From Bacteroides stercorirosoris (GTDB taxonomy: Bacteria; Bacteroidota; Bacteroidia; Bacteroidales; Bacteroidaceae), in assembly GCF_900142015.1 (NCBI RefSeq), contig NZ_FQZN01000040.1, forward strand, positions 1 to 45,609: a stretch of 45,609 nucleotides of DNA. The letters are read 5' to 3'. Both the position numbers and the translations under genes were made by a program. The notes under the pieces were generated by a model, which did not search any database, was not told the DNA's origin, and was given only the letters and a program-made list of their open reading frames with translations. The first letter of the stretch is position 1; the number at the start of each line of letters is the position of its first letter. Shown here one piece after another: positions 8,531 to 17,442 of this stretch.

Positions 8531-10747
8531 TTACAGGATTGTTTCCAATATATAAACTGCCGCAATCAGCAAACCTACTACTACGATGGCAAAGAGTATA
8601 ACCAGTATCAAACTGTATAAGAACATGAGCAACGTAGTCCAGAAACTTCTCCACCAACTGTAACCATACAATTGTTTATAGTCTAAGCAGAAGAGCGCAA
8701 AGATCACTAATATCGGTAATTCATATAAATTATTAACTGCCGCGCTGCCGTTGAAAGGAAGCACGATGATACTGAGCAAAAGTATCTGGCAAGCGATATA
8801 GGCCTGCATGAATACATGCTCCGTAAGGTTATAACGTATTTTATTCTTCTTGCGCCGGAAAGCCATAAGCGTTGCCAGGGCAAAGAGAGGTAAAGTGGCT
8901 ATGATGCGAAATGCCTTATTACCGTGTCCCCAGCTGTGCAACAGATTCCACACTTTCTGAAGGAAAGGGGTGTTCTGAACGACTTTTTCAAGTTTATTGC
9001 TCACTGACAGGCTGCTTTCCACGAATTCGTCAATGAGGTCTTCATTGTCATCGTCGCCTGTCTTGATGACGATATTAGGTTTCTTTGTATTACTTTCCGC
9101 TTTCCGCTTATCCAGACTCTGATCTATACCTTCTATGGTCTGTTCCAGGGCTTCCTTTTGCGTGGGGTTCTTGGCTTTTTTCAGTTGTTTTTGCAGTTGT
9201 TTTTGTAGTTGCTCGCGGGCAATTAGAAGACCTTTTTTCTGGATTTCCGTAGAGTCTTCCACTTCTATATCCTCTAACTTGTTATTCAGCTTTTCTATGG
9301 CTATGCTGAGCATTTCCTTTGTTGTGGAATCTTCTGCTATTTCTATTCGTTGTTGCAATTGCTCACGCGCGGCCATAATTTCCTGTCGCTGGGTTTCCGG
9401 GGAAGCCTTCTTTTTCTCTTTCAACGCATCTGGATCCACCAATTGCACGGCCATGATGTAGAGGGCGGCCAGTACGAATAACGTCTGGAAGGGACGGAAG
9501 TAAAGTATCCGTTTTCCGGCAATGAAATCCTTCATCATATATCCCGGACGATAGAGCAAGTCCAGCAAAGTGCGGCCGAAGCCGTTATCAATGTTGGTGA
9601 AACCTCCCAAAATGTTTCTGAAAGCGTTGCTTAAACGATAACGGGGGGTATTGCAGCTTTGTCCGCAGCGGTTACAGTAGCTGCCGGTATAGACGGTTCC
9701 GCAATTCAGGCAGGTGTTGCTTTCTTTGCTGGCAACCGGTACTTGCTTTCCGCGTATCATCTTGATGCGGAGAGCGCGAAGACGCACTTTGCAGGGAGTC
9801 CACCAGGGGGAGATGAAATCTAACACACGGTCGGGAACAATCCGGCGTGTTGTAAGGATATACCAGAGAACCAACAGAAAAGCCCACATAAAGACATTAC
9901 TGTTTTCACCCTCTTCAAAGGATAGCCATAGCAATACTGCCAGGATTAATATCTGCCAGATATTTATCATCTTTCTTCTGCGTGGGCCGGAAGGAGTGCC
10001 GGAAGCTGATGCGGAAGACGTGGAAGAAGCCGGAACAGGAGATATTGCTTTGTCGGTAACCGGATATTTCTCGTCAGCTGACGGTTTGTTATTAGTCGGC
10101 TGATCGTCGCTTTCCAGTAATTCTTCCAGTGAGCTCATTATTTTCCAGTGCGGATATTTACTTAATTCCTCGGCGGTGGTCACTCCATGCGTCACTCCGG
10201 CAAAGTTTACTCCGGCAGCTTTGGCTGTGGCGGCATCTATGGTGCTGTCACCTATATAGAGAGTTTCCGCTTTGGTGATGTGCAGTTCTTTTATGGCAAG
10301 TAGCAAACCCTCTGGTGAAGGTTTCGCTGCCTTTACGTCCTCTCCGCCGACAATGATGTTGAAGAAGTTGCCGGGGAAATGCTGGTCGACCAGTTCTTTG
10401 ATCCGGAAACGGTATTTGGTGGAGATGATGCCGATGAAGGCGCCTGCATCTTTCAGTGCGAGCAGTACGGACTTGGTTTCAAGGAAGAGCACCGTATTTA
10501 TCGTCATGTGTGTATCCGCCTCTTTTCTGTATTCGTTTTTGAAACTTTCCAGCTGGTCGGCATCTGTCACACCGGTCAGGATAGAAAAAGATTCTTCCAA
10601 GGTCTTTCCGATGGTGCGTTTGATGGCTTCATCGGTCACGTCGTTATAGCCGTGTTGATTGAGCACATTGCGGAAGCAAGTGACGATGCCGCGAGAAGAG
10701 TCTGCGAGCGTGTAATCAAAGTCAAAGAGATAAGTTGTGTAACTCAT
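8531..10747 (-). CDS. HAD phosphatase fused to DUF3667 zinc-ribbon membrane protein
   Basis: The 738-residue protein joins two units. Residues 1-~225 are a complete HAD-superfamily phosphatase of the phosphoglycolate phosphatase type: motif I DFDYTLADS, motif II in IGIISTK, a lysine in AAKPSPEG and motif IV in YIGDSTIDAATAKAAG. A Ser/Pro-rich linker and two hydrophobic segments (LILAVLLWLSF, FMWAFLLVLWYI) follow. Next comes a zinc ribbon, CLNCGTVYTGSYCNRCGQ, with the DUF3667 signature, a charged coiled-coil of about 120 residues and several C-terminal membrane helices. The ATG at 10747 starts at the conserved MSYTTYLFDFD; longer versions run into tandem repeats. The gene is isolated and convergent with the B12 operon. 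The substrate and the role of the membrane part are unknown. Confidence 0.85.
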   Translation of the reverse strand: MSYTTYLFDFDYTLADSSRGIVTCFRNVLNQHGYNDVTDEAIKRTIGKTLEESFSILTGVTDADQLESFKNEYRKEADTHMTINTVLFLETKSVLLALKDAGAFIGIISTKYRFRIKELVDQHFPGNFFNIIVGGEDVKAAKPSPEGLLLAIKELHITKAETLYIGDSTIDAATAKAAGVNFAGVTHGVTTAEELSKYPHWKIMSSLEELLESDDQPTNNKPSADEKYPVTDKAISPVPASSTSSASASGTPSGPRRRKMINIWQILILAVLLWLSFEEGENSNVFMWAFLLVLWYILTTRRIVPDRVLDFISPWWTPCKVRLRALRIKMIRGKQVPVASKESNTCLNCGTVYTGSYCNRCGQSCNTPRYRLSNAFRNILGGFTNIDNGFGRTLLDLLYRPGYMMKDFIAGKRILYFRPFQTLFVLAALYIMAVQLVDPDALKEKKKASPETQRQEIMAAREQLQQRIEIAEDSTTKEMLSIAIEKLNNKLEDIEVEDSTEIQKKGLLIAREQLQKQLQKQLKKAKNPTQKEALEQTIEGIDQSLDKRKAESNTKKPNIVIKTGDDDNEDLIDEFVESSLSVSNKLEKVVQNTPFLQKVWNLLHSWGHGNKAFRIIATLPLFALATLMAFRRKKNKIRYNLTEHVFMQAYIACQILLLSIIVLPFNGSAAVNNLYELPILVIFALFCLDYKQLYGYSWWRSFWTTLLMFLYSLILVILFAIVVVGLLIAAVYILETIL

Positions 10748-10762
10748 TGTCGCTTTTTGTGG

Positions 10763-10770
10763 CAAAGATA
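10763..10770 (-). promoter_or_regulatory. Possible -7 box upstream of the HAD-DUF3667 gene
   Basis: TATCTTTG on the minus strand (10770-10763) matches TANNTTTG, but no TTTG is seen at the proper -33 distance, and the resulting leader would be only about ten bases long. The 331-base gap 10748-11078 otherwise holds the 11-bp repeats and the upstream region of the GH92 gene. Confidence 0.35.
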
Positions 10771-10814
10771 AGGATAAAAATGAGAATGAGAGCCGATAAA
10801 CGCAAGAAGGTTGT

Positions 10815-10862
10815 CCACACCCGCTCCACACCCGCTCCATATCTGCTCCACACCTGCTCCAC
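10815..10862. repeat. Four 11-bp tandem repeats
   Basis: Units CCACACCCGCT (10815, 10826), CCATATCTGCT (10837) and CCACACCTGCT (10848) are directly adjacent, followed by a partial CCAC. The 11-base period is about one helical turn and is not a multiple of three, so the array is not coding. It lies between two divergently transcribed genes. Confidence 0.85.
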
Positions 10863-10985
10863 TATTCTCGTCCCCGTATAGGAGTGGAGGAAACGTGGAC
10901 ATGATACGGACGTGAGTAATCGGTCAACTTCCCCGTTTATATGGATTTTCACCAATAAAGTTATGGCTTTATCGGATATTTGTAT

Positions 10986-10993
10986 TATTTTTG
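10986..10993 (+). promoter_or_regulatory. Possible -7 box upstream of the first GH92 gene
   Basis: TATTTTTG fits TANNTTTG and lies 86 bases before the GH92 start, but no convincing -33 TTTG is found 19-21 bases upstream. It may be a weak or activator-dependent promoter, or chance in A/T-rich DNA. Confidence 0.3.
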
Positions 10994-11078
10994 TTTATCA
11001 GAACCACTCTTTTATCGAAGAAGACTAAGTGTTTTCTTGTATTGGGTTGTTTAATAAGCACGTTAACTATATGATATT

Positions 11079-13307
11079 ATGAAATTATTGAAATCTTGTT
11101 GTTTATTTGCAGCTCTTTTCTCTCTTTCAGCGTGTGTATCTCGGCAGGCTAATGTCAGCAGTGAATCCTATGCAGAGTATGTCAATCCTTTTATTGGTAC
11201 TGATTTCACCGGTAATACGTATCCCGGTGCGCAGGCTCCGTTCGGTATGGTACAGCTAAGTCCCGATAACGGTCTTCCGGGATGGGACCGTATCTCCGGT
11301 TATTTTTATCCGGACAGCACTATTGCCGGTTTCAGCCATACCCATCTCTCGGGCACGGGAGCCGGTGATTTATATGACATATCTTTTATGCCTGTGACTT
11401 TACCTTATAAAGAATCGGAGGCTCCGTTGGGCATTCATTCCCTGTTTTCCCATTCCGAAGAATCGGCGAGTGCCGGATATTATCAGGTCCGGCTGAAAGA
11501 CTATGATATTCATGTGGAACTGACGGCTACCGAACGTTGCGGTATTCAGCGTTACACTTTCCCCGAAGCGGATGCCGCTATATTCCTCAATCTGCGGAAA
11601 GCCATGAACTGGGACTTTACGAATGATACGCATATAGAAGTTATTGACTCTGTAACCATTCAGGGATATCGTTTCTCCGACGGCTGGGCACGCGATCAGC
11701 ATATCTATTTCCGCACCCGTTTCTCTAAACCGTTTGCAGCCGTGCAACTGGATACTGCTGCCGTTATTAAAGATGGCAAGCGGATTGGTACATCTGCCAT
11801 TGCCCGTTTTGATTTCCATACGGATGCCAACGAGCAGATTCTTGTTACCACAGCCATCTCCGGCGTGAGCATGGAAGGTGCGGCACGTAATCTTGCCGCC
11901 GAAGCACCGGATGATGATTTTGATAAATATCTGTCGGCTGCCCGGAAAAACTGGAACGAGCAACTCTCCAGGGTGGAAATCAAGTGCGATAACCATGACG
12001 AGAAAGTAAAATTCTATACAGCCCTTTACCATTCTATGCTGGCTCCTACTATTTATAGTGATGTGGATGGTGCTTACTACGGTCCTGACAAGAAAGTACA
12101 CCAGGCGGACGGGTGGACGAACTACAGTACATTCTCATTGTGGGATACCTATCGCGCAGCCCATCCTCTTTACACGTATATAGAACCGGACCGCGTTGAC
12201 GACATGGTGAAATCCTTCATCGCTTTCTATGAACAGAACGGTCGCCTTCCGGTATGGAATTTCTATGGCAGTGAGACGGATATGATGATAGGATATCATG
12301 CCGTGCCCGTTATTGTAGACGCCTATTTAAAAGGAATAGGGGATTTTGATCCCGTAAAAGCGTTGGCTGCTTGTGTGGCTACCGCCAATATTGACGAATA
12401 TCGTGGGATCGGGTTGTATAAGAAGTATGGTTATGTGCCTTATGATGTGACGGACCATTATAATTCAGAAAACTGGTCGCTATCTAAAACGCTGGAATAT
12501 GCTTATGATGATTATTGCATAGCCCGTATGGCCGAGAAATTAGGCGAGAAAGAGACGGCGGATGAATTTTATAAACGTTCTCAGAATTACAGGAATGTGT
12601 ATAATCCTCAAACTTCTTTTATGCAGCCTCGCAATAATAAAGGGAATTTCATCGAAGGGTTCAGCCCGGACGATTATACTCCGCATATTTGCGAAAGCAA
12701 CGGCTGGCAATACTTCTGGTCGGTGCAGCAGGATATTGACGGTCTGATTGAGTTGGCGGGAGGCAAGGAAAGATTTGCGCAGAAGCTGGATAGCATGTTT
12801 ACCTATAATCCCTCTGCCGATGAGGAATTGCCCATTTTCAGTACGGGAATGATCGGACAGTATGCGCATGGAAACGAACCGAGCCATCATGTCATTTATC
12901 TCTTCAATGCTGTGGGACAGCCCTGGAAGACTCAGAAATATGCAGCCGAAGTGATGCATGAACTTTACAGGAATACCCCTGACGGTTTGTGTGGAAATGA
13001 AGACTGCGGTCAGATGTCCGCTTGGTATGTGTTCAGTGCAATGGGATTCTACCCGGTAAATCCGGTTGGCGGCAGATATGAGATCGGCACTCCCATGTAT
13101 CCTGAAATGAAGATGCACTTGGCTAACGGCAAGATATTTACAGTGCTGGCGCCGGCTGTCAGCAAAGAGAATATTTATATCCAGTCGGTGAAAATCGACG
13201 GAAAACCTTATGATAAAAGCTATATCACACATGAACAGATAATAAACGGCAGTGTCCTTGAATTTGAAATGGGGGACAAGCCGGGGAAGGTGTGGTATTG
13301 TAATTGA
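11079..13307 (+). CDS. GH92 exo-alpha-mannosidase, lipoprotein (first of three)
   Basis: This is a calcium-dependent inverting alpha-mannosidase family protein of 742 residues. The signal peptide has lipobox LSAC, and the mature start CVSRQANV has no acidic export signal, so it should face the periplasm. The GH92 start YVNPFIGTDFTGNTYPGAQAP is followed by the catalytic domain. Glu539 (in ICESNGWQYFW) is the expected general acid, and Asp642 in GNEDCGQMSAW belongs to the catalytic base/metal region; HGNEPSHH is also present. The +1 region reads SHTHLSGTGAGDLYD instead of the Trp-containing segment of alpha-1,2 enzymes, so another linkage (for example alpha-1,3) is possible. It is the first gene of the glycan locus, nine bases before the sigma factor. 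Confidence 0.92.
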   Translation: MKLLKSCCLFAALFSLSACVSRQANVSSESYAEYVNPFIGTDFTGNTYPGAQAPFGMVQLSPDNGLPGWDRISGYFYPDSTIAGFSHTHLSGTGAGDLYDISFMPVTLPYKESEAPLGIHSLFSHSEESASAGYYQVRLKDYDIHVELTATERCGIQRYTFPEADAAIFLNLRKAMNWDFTNDTHIEVIDSVTIQGYRFSDGWARDQHIYFRTRFSKPFAAVQLDTAAVIKDGKRIGTSAIARFDFHTDANEQILVTTAISGVSMEGAARNLAAEAPDDDFDKYLSAARKNWNEQLSRVEIKCDNHDEKVKFYTALYHSMLAPTIYSDVDGAYYGPDKKVHQADGWTNYSTFSLWDTYRAAHPLYTYIEPDRVDDMVKSFIAFYEQNGRLPVWNFYGSETDMMIGYHAVPVIVDAYLKGIGDFDPVKALAACVATANIDEYRGIGLYKKYGYVPYDVTDHYNSENWSLSKTLEYAYDDYCIARMAEKLGEKETADEFYKRSQNYRNVYNPQTSFMQPRNNKGNFIEGFSPDDYTPHICESNGWQYFWSVQQDIDGLIELAGGKERFAQKLDSMFTYNPSADEELPIFSTGMIGQYAHGNEPSHHVIYLFNAVGQPWKTQKYAAEVMHELYRNTPDGLCGNEDCGQMSAWYVFSAMGFYPVNPVGGRYEIGTPMYPEMKMHLANGKIFTVLAPAVSKENIYIQSVKIDGKPYDKSYITHEQIINGSVLEFEMGDKPGKVWYCN

Positions 13308-13316
13308 CGTGAGATT

Positions 13317-13877
13317 ATGAGCGAAAATTTTGACCAGACTTATAAACTCCTTTTCCGTAAGTATTACGCCAATCTGCTTTTCTACGCTACACGCATTGTA
13401 GGCGAAGAAGAAGCGGAGGACGTAGTGCAGGATGTATTTGTAGAATTGTGGCGACGGAAAGATACAGTGACGGTGGGAGAGCAGATACAGGCATTCCTGT
13501 ATCGGGCGGTGTATACCCGTGCTTTGAATGTACTGAAGCATCGGGATATTAAGAATAGTTACGAAGCTGTCGTGACGGAAATTCACAAAAAGAGGATTGA
13601 ATTCTATCAGCCGGATAGCAATGACGTGGTGAAGCGGATAGAAGACCAGGAACTCAGGAAAAAACTCTCTGAGGCGATTAATGAATTGCCGGATAAGTGT
13701 AAGATGGTCTTTAAGCTCAGTTATCTGCATGATATGAAGAATAAGGATATTGCGGAAACGATGGGGATATCGTTGCGAACTGTGGAAGCTCATATGTATA
13801 AGGCTTTGAAGTTTTTGCGTGAAAGGTTGGGCTACATGAATTTCATGTTAGTTCTGTTTTTATTAGGTAGGGTATAA
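13317..13877 (+). CDS. ECF sigma factor (SusC/FecR-linked)
   Basis: The 186-residue protein is an extracytoplasmic-function sigma factor. Region 2 includes LLFYATRIVGEEEAEDVVQDVFVE, with the conserved acidic -10 recognition helix. Region 4 (residues ~125-175) has LPDKCKMVFKLSYLHDMKNKDIAETMGI, a helix-turn-helix for -35 recognition. The C-terminus ends in an unusual hydrophobic tail, YMNFMLVLFLLGRV. Next to a FecR anti-sigma gene and near a SusC with an STN domain, it should drive transcription of this glycan locus when substrate occupies the SusC receptor. Confidence 0.95.
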   Translation: MSENFDQTYKLLFRKYYANLLFYATRIVGEEEAEDVVQDVFVELWRRKDTVTVGEQIQAFLYRAVYTRALNVLKHRDIKNSYEAVVTEIHKKRIEFYQPDSNDVVKRIEDQELRKKLSEAINELPDKCKMVFKLSYLHDMKNKDIAETMGISLRTVEAHMYKALKFLRERLGYMNFMLVLFLLGRV

Positions 13878-13908
13878 GTGTTTTTATCGAAACGGTTGTT
13901 TAATTAGT

Positions 13909-14913
13909 ATGATGAAAGAAGGAATAAATAAGTTGGATGAGGAATTGATGGTCAAATTCCTTATGGGAGAATGTTCTGAAGAAGAACTCCATAAGGTAAA
14001 TACATGGCTGGACGAATCAGGCGAGAACGCGCGTGAATTGTTCAGGATAGAGCAGATATATCATCTGGGAAGAAGTGAGGAATTCGCGGATGAGAAGAGG
14101 ATAGAAAGAGCGGAGAAACAGTTGTTTAAACGCTTGAAACAAGAAGAGGCAAAGCGGTATAAGATGCGGAGAATGAACACCTGGATGCGGTATGCCGCTA
14201 TGTTTATAGGCATCTTTTTCATTTCCGGTCTGAGTTACCATATTTATCAGTCGCAGAGTGAGACGGATGACCTGGTGGCTGTCACCGCTACGGATAAGGT
14301 GAAAGAACTGATGTTGCCCGATGGCACTAAAGTCTGGTTGAACAAGTATACTACTTTGAAGTATCCGCGTGAATTTTCCGAGAAGGGAAGGAATGTGTAT
14401 ATGGAAGGAGAAGCCTATTTTGAAGTGAAGAGAGATACGGAAAAACCTTTCATTGTGCGGAGTGAGGCAATGCAAGTCAGAGTACTGGGAACGGTCTTTA
14501 ATCTGAAGAGTGACAAGGCTAACCCTTTGGCGGTAGCCACGCTGGTGAAGGGAGAGATTGAAGTAAAAGGCAACCATGATGAAGGAATGATTGTTCTGTC
14601 TCCGGGACAAAAGGCTGAACTGAATGGTATGACCCGTCGCTTGGTTGTGAAGCAAGTGGATACAGGTATTGAAAACTGGCATAATAATCAGTTTGTGTTT
14701 GAGAAGGCAGACATATTCACGATTGCCCGCACACTGGAAAGCTCTTATGGAGTGAAGATTATTCTGGCTCCTGATATGAACTCGACGAAGACGTATACCG
14801 GTGCACTGAAAAAGAAAAACACCGTGGAGGAAGTGCTGAATTCTGTTAAGAACGTAATACCTATTGAATATAAGATCGTGGGGAACAGTGTGTTCTTGTC
14901 TTCAAGGAAATAG
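13909..14913 (+). CDS. FecR-family anti-sigma factor
   Basis: This is a 334-residue inner-membrane anti-sigma factor. The cytoplasmic N-terminal ~85 residues (FLMGECSEEELHKVNTWLDE) bind the sigma factor. One membrane helix follows (MRYAAMFIGIFFISGLSYHI, residues ~87-106). The periplasmic FecR domain contains LPDGTKVWLNKYTTLKYP and GEAYFEVKRDTEKPFIVRS. The C-terminal DUF4974 domain contains FTIARTLESSYGVKI. It should receive the signal from the STN domain of the SusC-like receptor. It follows the sigma gene after 31 bases; unusually, a GH92 gene separates it from susC. Confidence 0.95.
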   Translation: MMKEGINKLDEELMVKFLMGECSEEELHKVNTWLDESGENARELFRIEQIYHLGRSEEFADEKRIERAEKQLFKRLKQEEAKRYKMRRMNTWMRYAAMFIGIFFISGLSYHIYQSQSETDDLVAVTATDKVKELMLPDGTKVWLNKYTTLKYPREFSEKGRNVYMEGEAYFEVKRDTEKPFIVRSEAMQVRVLGTVFNLKSDKANPLAVATLVKGEIEVKGNHDEGMIVLSPGQKAELNGMTRRLVVKQVDTGIENWHNNQFVFEKADIFTIARTLESSYGVKIILAPDMNSTKTYTGALKKKNTVEEVLNSVKNVIPIEYKIVGNSVFLSSRK

Positions 14914-14971
14914 ATCGTTTTAAGACGGCATTATATATAAAACCTGACAACCCAATAATTATTGTAATATC

Positions 14972-17251
14972 ATGAAGAACCTTTTTTTATCGATTTGCTT
15001 TTTGTGCTGCGCTCTTGGGGGGCAGGCTAAAGATTTTACGCAATACGTCAATCCATTGATGGGTACACAGTCTTCTTTTGAACTCTCCACGGGTAACACC
15101 TATCCGGCCATTGCGCGTCCTTGGGGAATGAACTTCTGGACTCCGCAGACGGGGAAAATGGGAGACGGCTGGCAATATGTGTATACCGCCAATAAAATCC
15201 GTGGTTTCAAGCAGACTCACCAGCCCAGTCCCTGGATAAACGATTACGGCCAGTTCTCCATCATGCCGGTAGTGGGCAAACCGGAGTTTGACGAAGACAA
15301 GCGTGCCAGCTGGTTCTCTCATAAGGGAGAAGTGGCATTACCCCACTATTATAAGGTATATCTGGCGGAACACGATGTAGTGACGGAGTTTACTCCCACC
15401 GAGCGTGCCGTCCTGTTCCGTTTCACTTTCCCCGAGAATGAACATTCGTATGTTGTGGTAGATGCTTTTGATAAAGGCTCCTACATTAAGATTATTCCCG
15501 AACAAAACAAAATCATCGGATACACTACCCGCAACAGTGGCGGCGTTCCTGATAACTTCAAAAACTATTTCGTCGTAGAATTCGACAAACCTTTCACTTA
15601 TCAGGCTTCCGTTGCCGATGGCAATGTGCTTGAAAACCAACAAGAACAGACTGCCGGACATACGGGTGCAATCATCGGTTTCAAAACCCGCAAAGGAGAA
15701 ATCGTACATGCCCGTGTAGCTTCTTCTTTTATCAGTTTTGAACAAGCTGACCGGAACCTCAAAGAACTGGGTAATGACAGTTTTGAGTCTTTGGTTCAGA
15801 AAGGGCAGGATGCCTGGAACCAGGTGTTGGGAAAAATAGAGGTGGACGGTGGTAACCTCGACCAGTATCGTACATTCTATTCTTGTCTGTACCGTTCCGT
15901 CCTGTTTCCCCGTTCTTTCTATGAGTTCGACGAAGCCGGTGCTCCCGTGCATTACAGCCCTTACAACGGGCAGGCTCTTCCTGGGTATATGTATACTGAT
16001 ACCGGTTTCTGGGATACTTTCCGTTGTCTGTTCCCCTTCCTTAACCTGATGTATCCGTCGGTGAACAAGCAGATTCAGGAAGGACTTATCAATACTTATA
16101 AGGAAAGTGGTTTCTTCCCCGAATGGGCTAGTCCGGGACATCGCGGTTGCATGATTGGCAATAACTCGGCTTCCGTGCTTGCCGACGCTTATCTGAAAGG
16201 TGTCAAAGTGGATGATGTAACCACTTTATATGAAGGTCTTATCCACGGGACTAAGAATGTGCATCCCGAAGTCTCTTCTACCGGTCGCCTCGGTCATGAG
16301 TATTATAATAAGCTGGGCTATGTTCCTTACGATGTGAAAATCAATGAAAATACTGCTCGTACGCTGGAGTATGCTTATGATGACTGGTGTATTTATCAGA
16401 TGGCTAAAGCTCTGGACCGTCCGAAGAAAGAATTGAAACTCTTTGCTAACCGCGCCATGAACTATAAGAATGTATTCGACAAAGAAAGTCTGTTGATGCG
16501 TGGCCGCAATAAAGACGGTCAGTTCCAGTCTCCTTTCTCACCGTTGAAGTGGGGCGATGCCTTTACGGAAGGAAACAGTTGGCATTATTCCTGGTCCGTA
16601 TTCCACGATCCGCAAGGATTGATTGACTTGATGGGGGGTGAAAAAGTGTTTATTGGAATGCTTGACTCTGTATTTACGGTTCCTCCCGTATTCGATGACA
16701 GTTACTATGGCCAGGTAATTCATGAAATACGCGAGATGACGGTGATGAACATGGGTAACTATGCTCATGGCAATCAGCCGATACAGCATATGATTTATAT
16801 GTATAACTATGCCGGACAACCCTGGAAGGCACAATACTGGCTGCGCCAGGTGATGAACCGTATGTACACTCCCGGCCCCGACGGCTATTGCGGTGATGAA
16901 GATAACGGTCAGACTTCCGCCTGGTATGTATTCTCCGCATTGGGTTTCTATCCTGTTTGTCCGGGAACTGACGAATATGTTTTGGGAGCTCCTTTATTCA
17001 AGAAAGCTACCCTGCATTTTGAAAATGGTAATTCGTTGGTGATTGATGCTGCGAATAATAATTCTGAAAATATATATATCAACTCGCTCCGTCTGGATGG
17101 AAATGAGTATAGCAGGAATTATTTGAAGCATGGAGATCTGATAAAGGGTGGTGTCTTGAAATTTGATATGGGCAGCAAGCCTAATCTGCAAAGAGGAACA
17201 CAGCCGGAAGATTATCCTTACTCTTTCTCCAATGAACTGAAAAAGAAGTAA
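14972..17251 (+). CDS. GH92 alpha-1,2-mannosidase, BT3990-like
   Basis: The 759-residue enzyme has a cleavable signal peptide (GGQAKDF) without a lipobox, so it is soluble in the periplasm. Residue numbering coincides with what I recall for B. thetaiotaomicron BT3990. Trp88 (QPSPWINDYG), His584 and Glu585 (VIHEIREM) would form the +1 subsite for alpha-1,2-linked mannose, Glu533 (FTEGNSWHYSW) is the general acid, and Asp642 and Asp644 (GDEDNGQTSAW) form the base region. An alpha-1,2-mannosidase trimming high-mannose N-glycans is therefore the strongest call among the three GH92 genes. It sits between fecR and susC and is followed by a terminator hairpin. Confidence 0.94.
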   Translation: MKNLFLSICFLCCALGGQAKDFTQYVNPLMGTQSSFELSTGNTYPAIARPWGMNFWTPQTGKMGDGWQYVYTANKIRGFKQTHQPSPWINDYGQFSIMPVVGKPEFDEDKRASWFSHKGEVALPHYYKVYLAEHDVVTEFTPTERAVLFRFTFPENEHSYVVVDAFDKGSYIKIIPEQNKIIGYTTRNSGGVPDNFKNYFVVEFDKPFTYQASVADGNVLENQQEQTAGHTGAIIGFKTRKGEIVHARVASSFISFEQADRNLKELGNDSFESLVQKGQDAWNQVLGKIEVDGGNLDQYRTFYSCLYRSVLFPRSFYEFDEAGAPVHYSPYNGQALPGYMYTDTGFWDTFRCLFPFLNLMYPSVNKQIQEGLINTYKESGFFPEWASPGHRGCMIGNNSASVLADAYLKGVKVDDVTTLYEGLIHGTKNVHPEVSSTGRLGHEYYNKLGYVPYDVKINENTARTLEYAYDDWCIYQMAKALDRPKKELKLFANRAMNYKNVFDKESLLMRGRNKDGQFQSPFSPLKWGDAFTEGNSWHYSWSVFHDPQGLIDLMGGEKVFIGMLDSVFTVPPVFDDSYYGQVIHEIREMTVMNMGNYAHGNQPIQHMIYMYNYAGQPWKAQYWLRQVMNRMYTPGPDGYCGDEDNGQTSAWYVFSALGFYPVCPGTDEYVLGAPLFKKATLHFENGNSLVIDAANNNSENIYINSLRLDGNEYSRNYLKHGDLIKGGVLKFDMGSKPNLQRGTQPEDYPYSFSNELKKK

Positions 17252-17274
17252 GAGAAAACGTTAATAATGTGTTG

Positions 17275-17317
17275 AAGAAGGGGATAGCAAATAAAACTAT
17301 CCCCTTCTTTCATTTTA
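17275..17317 (+). terminator. Terminator after the second GH92 gene
   Basis: AAGAAGGGGATAG (17275-17287) pairs perfectly with CTATCCCCTTCTT (17297-17309) around a nine-base loop and is followed by T-rich sequence. It suggests that the GH92-sigma-fecR-GH92 genes form one unit, and that susC onwards has its own promoter. Confidence 0.8.
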
Positions 17318-17379
17318 AGGAAAAAAAATATCATTTTGTAGTAAGTGTATTTTGAGTGCCCGTTGTTTTATATACGTGA

Positions 17380-17402
17380 GTCGGAAGAAACGTTCTTCTG
17401 AC
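17380..17402 (+). promoter_or_regulatory. Hairpin in the susC upstream region
   Basis: GTCGGAAGAA (17380-17389) pairs with TTCTTCTGAC (17393-17402), with one mismatch and a three-base loop, 40 bases before the susC ATG. It is not followed by a T-run, so it is more likely a leader structure or protein-binding palindrome than a terminator. No convincing housekeeping promoter was found here, which agrees with sigma-ECF dependence. Confidence 0.4.
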
Positions 17403-17442
17403 GAATTAAAATTAACCAATGTGTAACCTTTAAACTTTGTTT

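Noticed and set aside
12540..13793. 417-codon antisense open frame over the first GH92 and sigma genes
   Set aside because: It crosses two well-supported genes on the other strand, and its translation is low-complexity with no known motifs.
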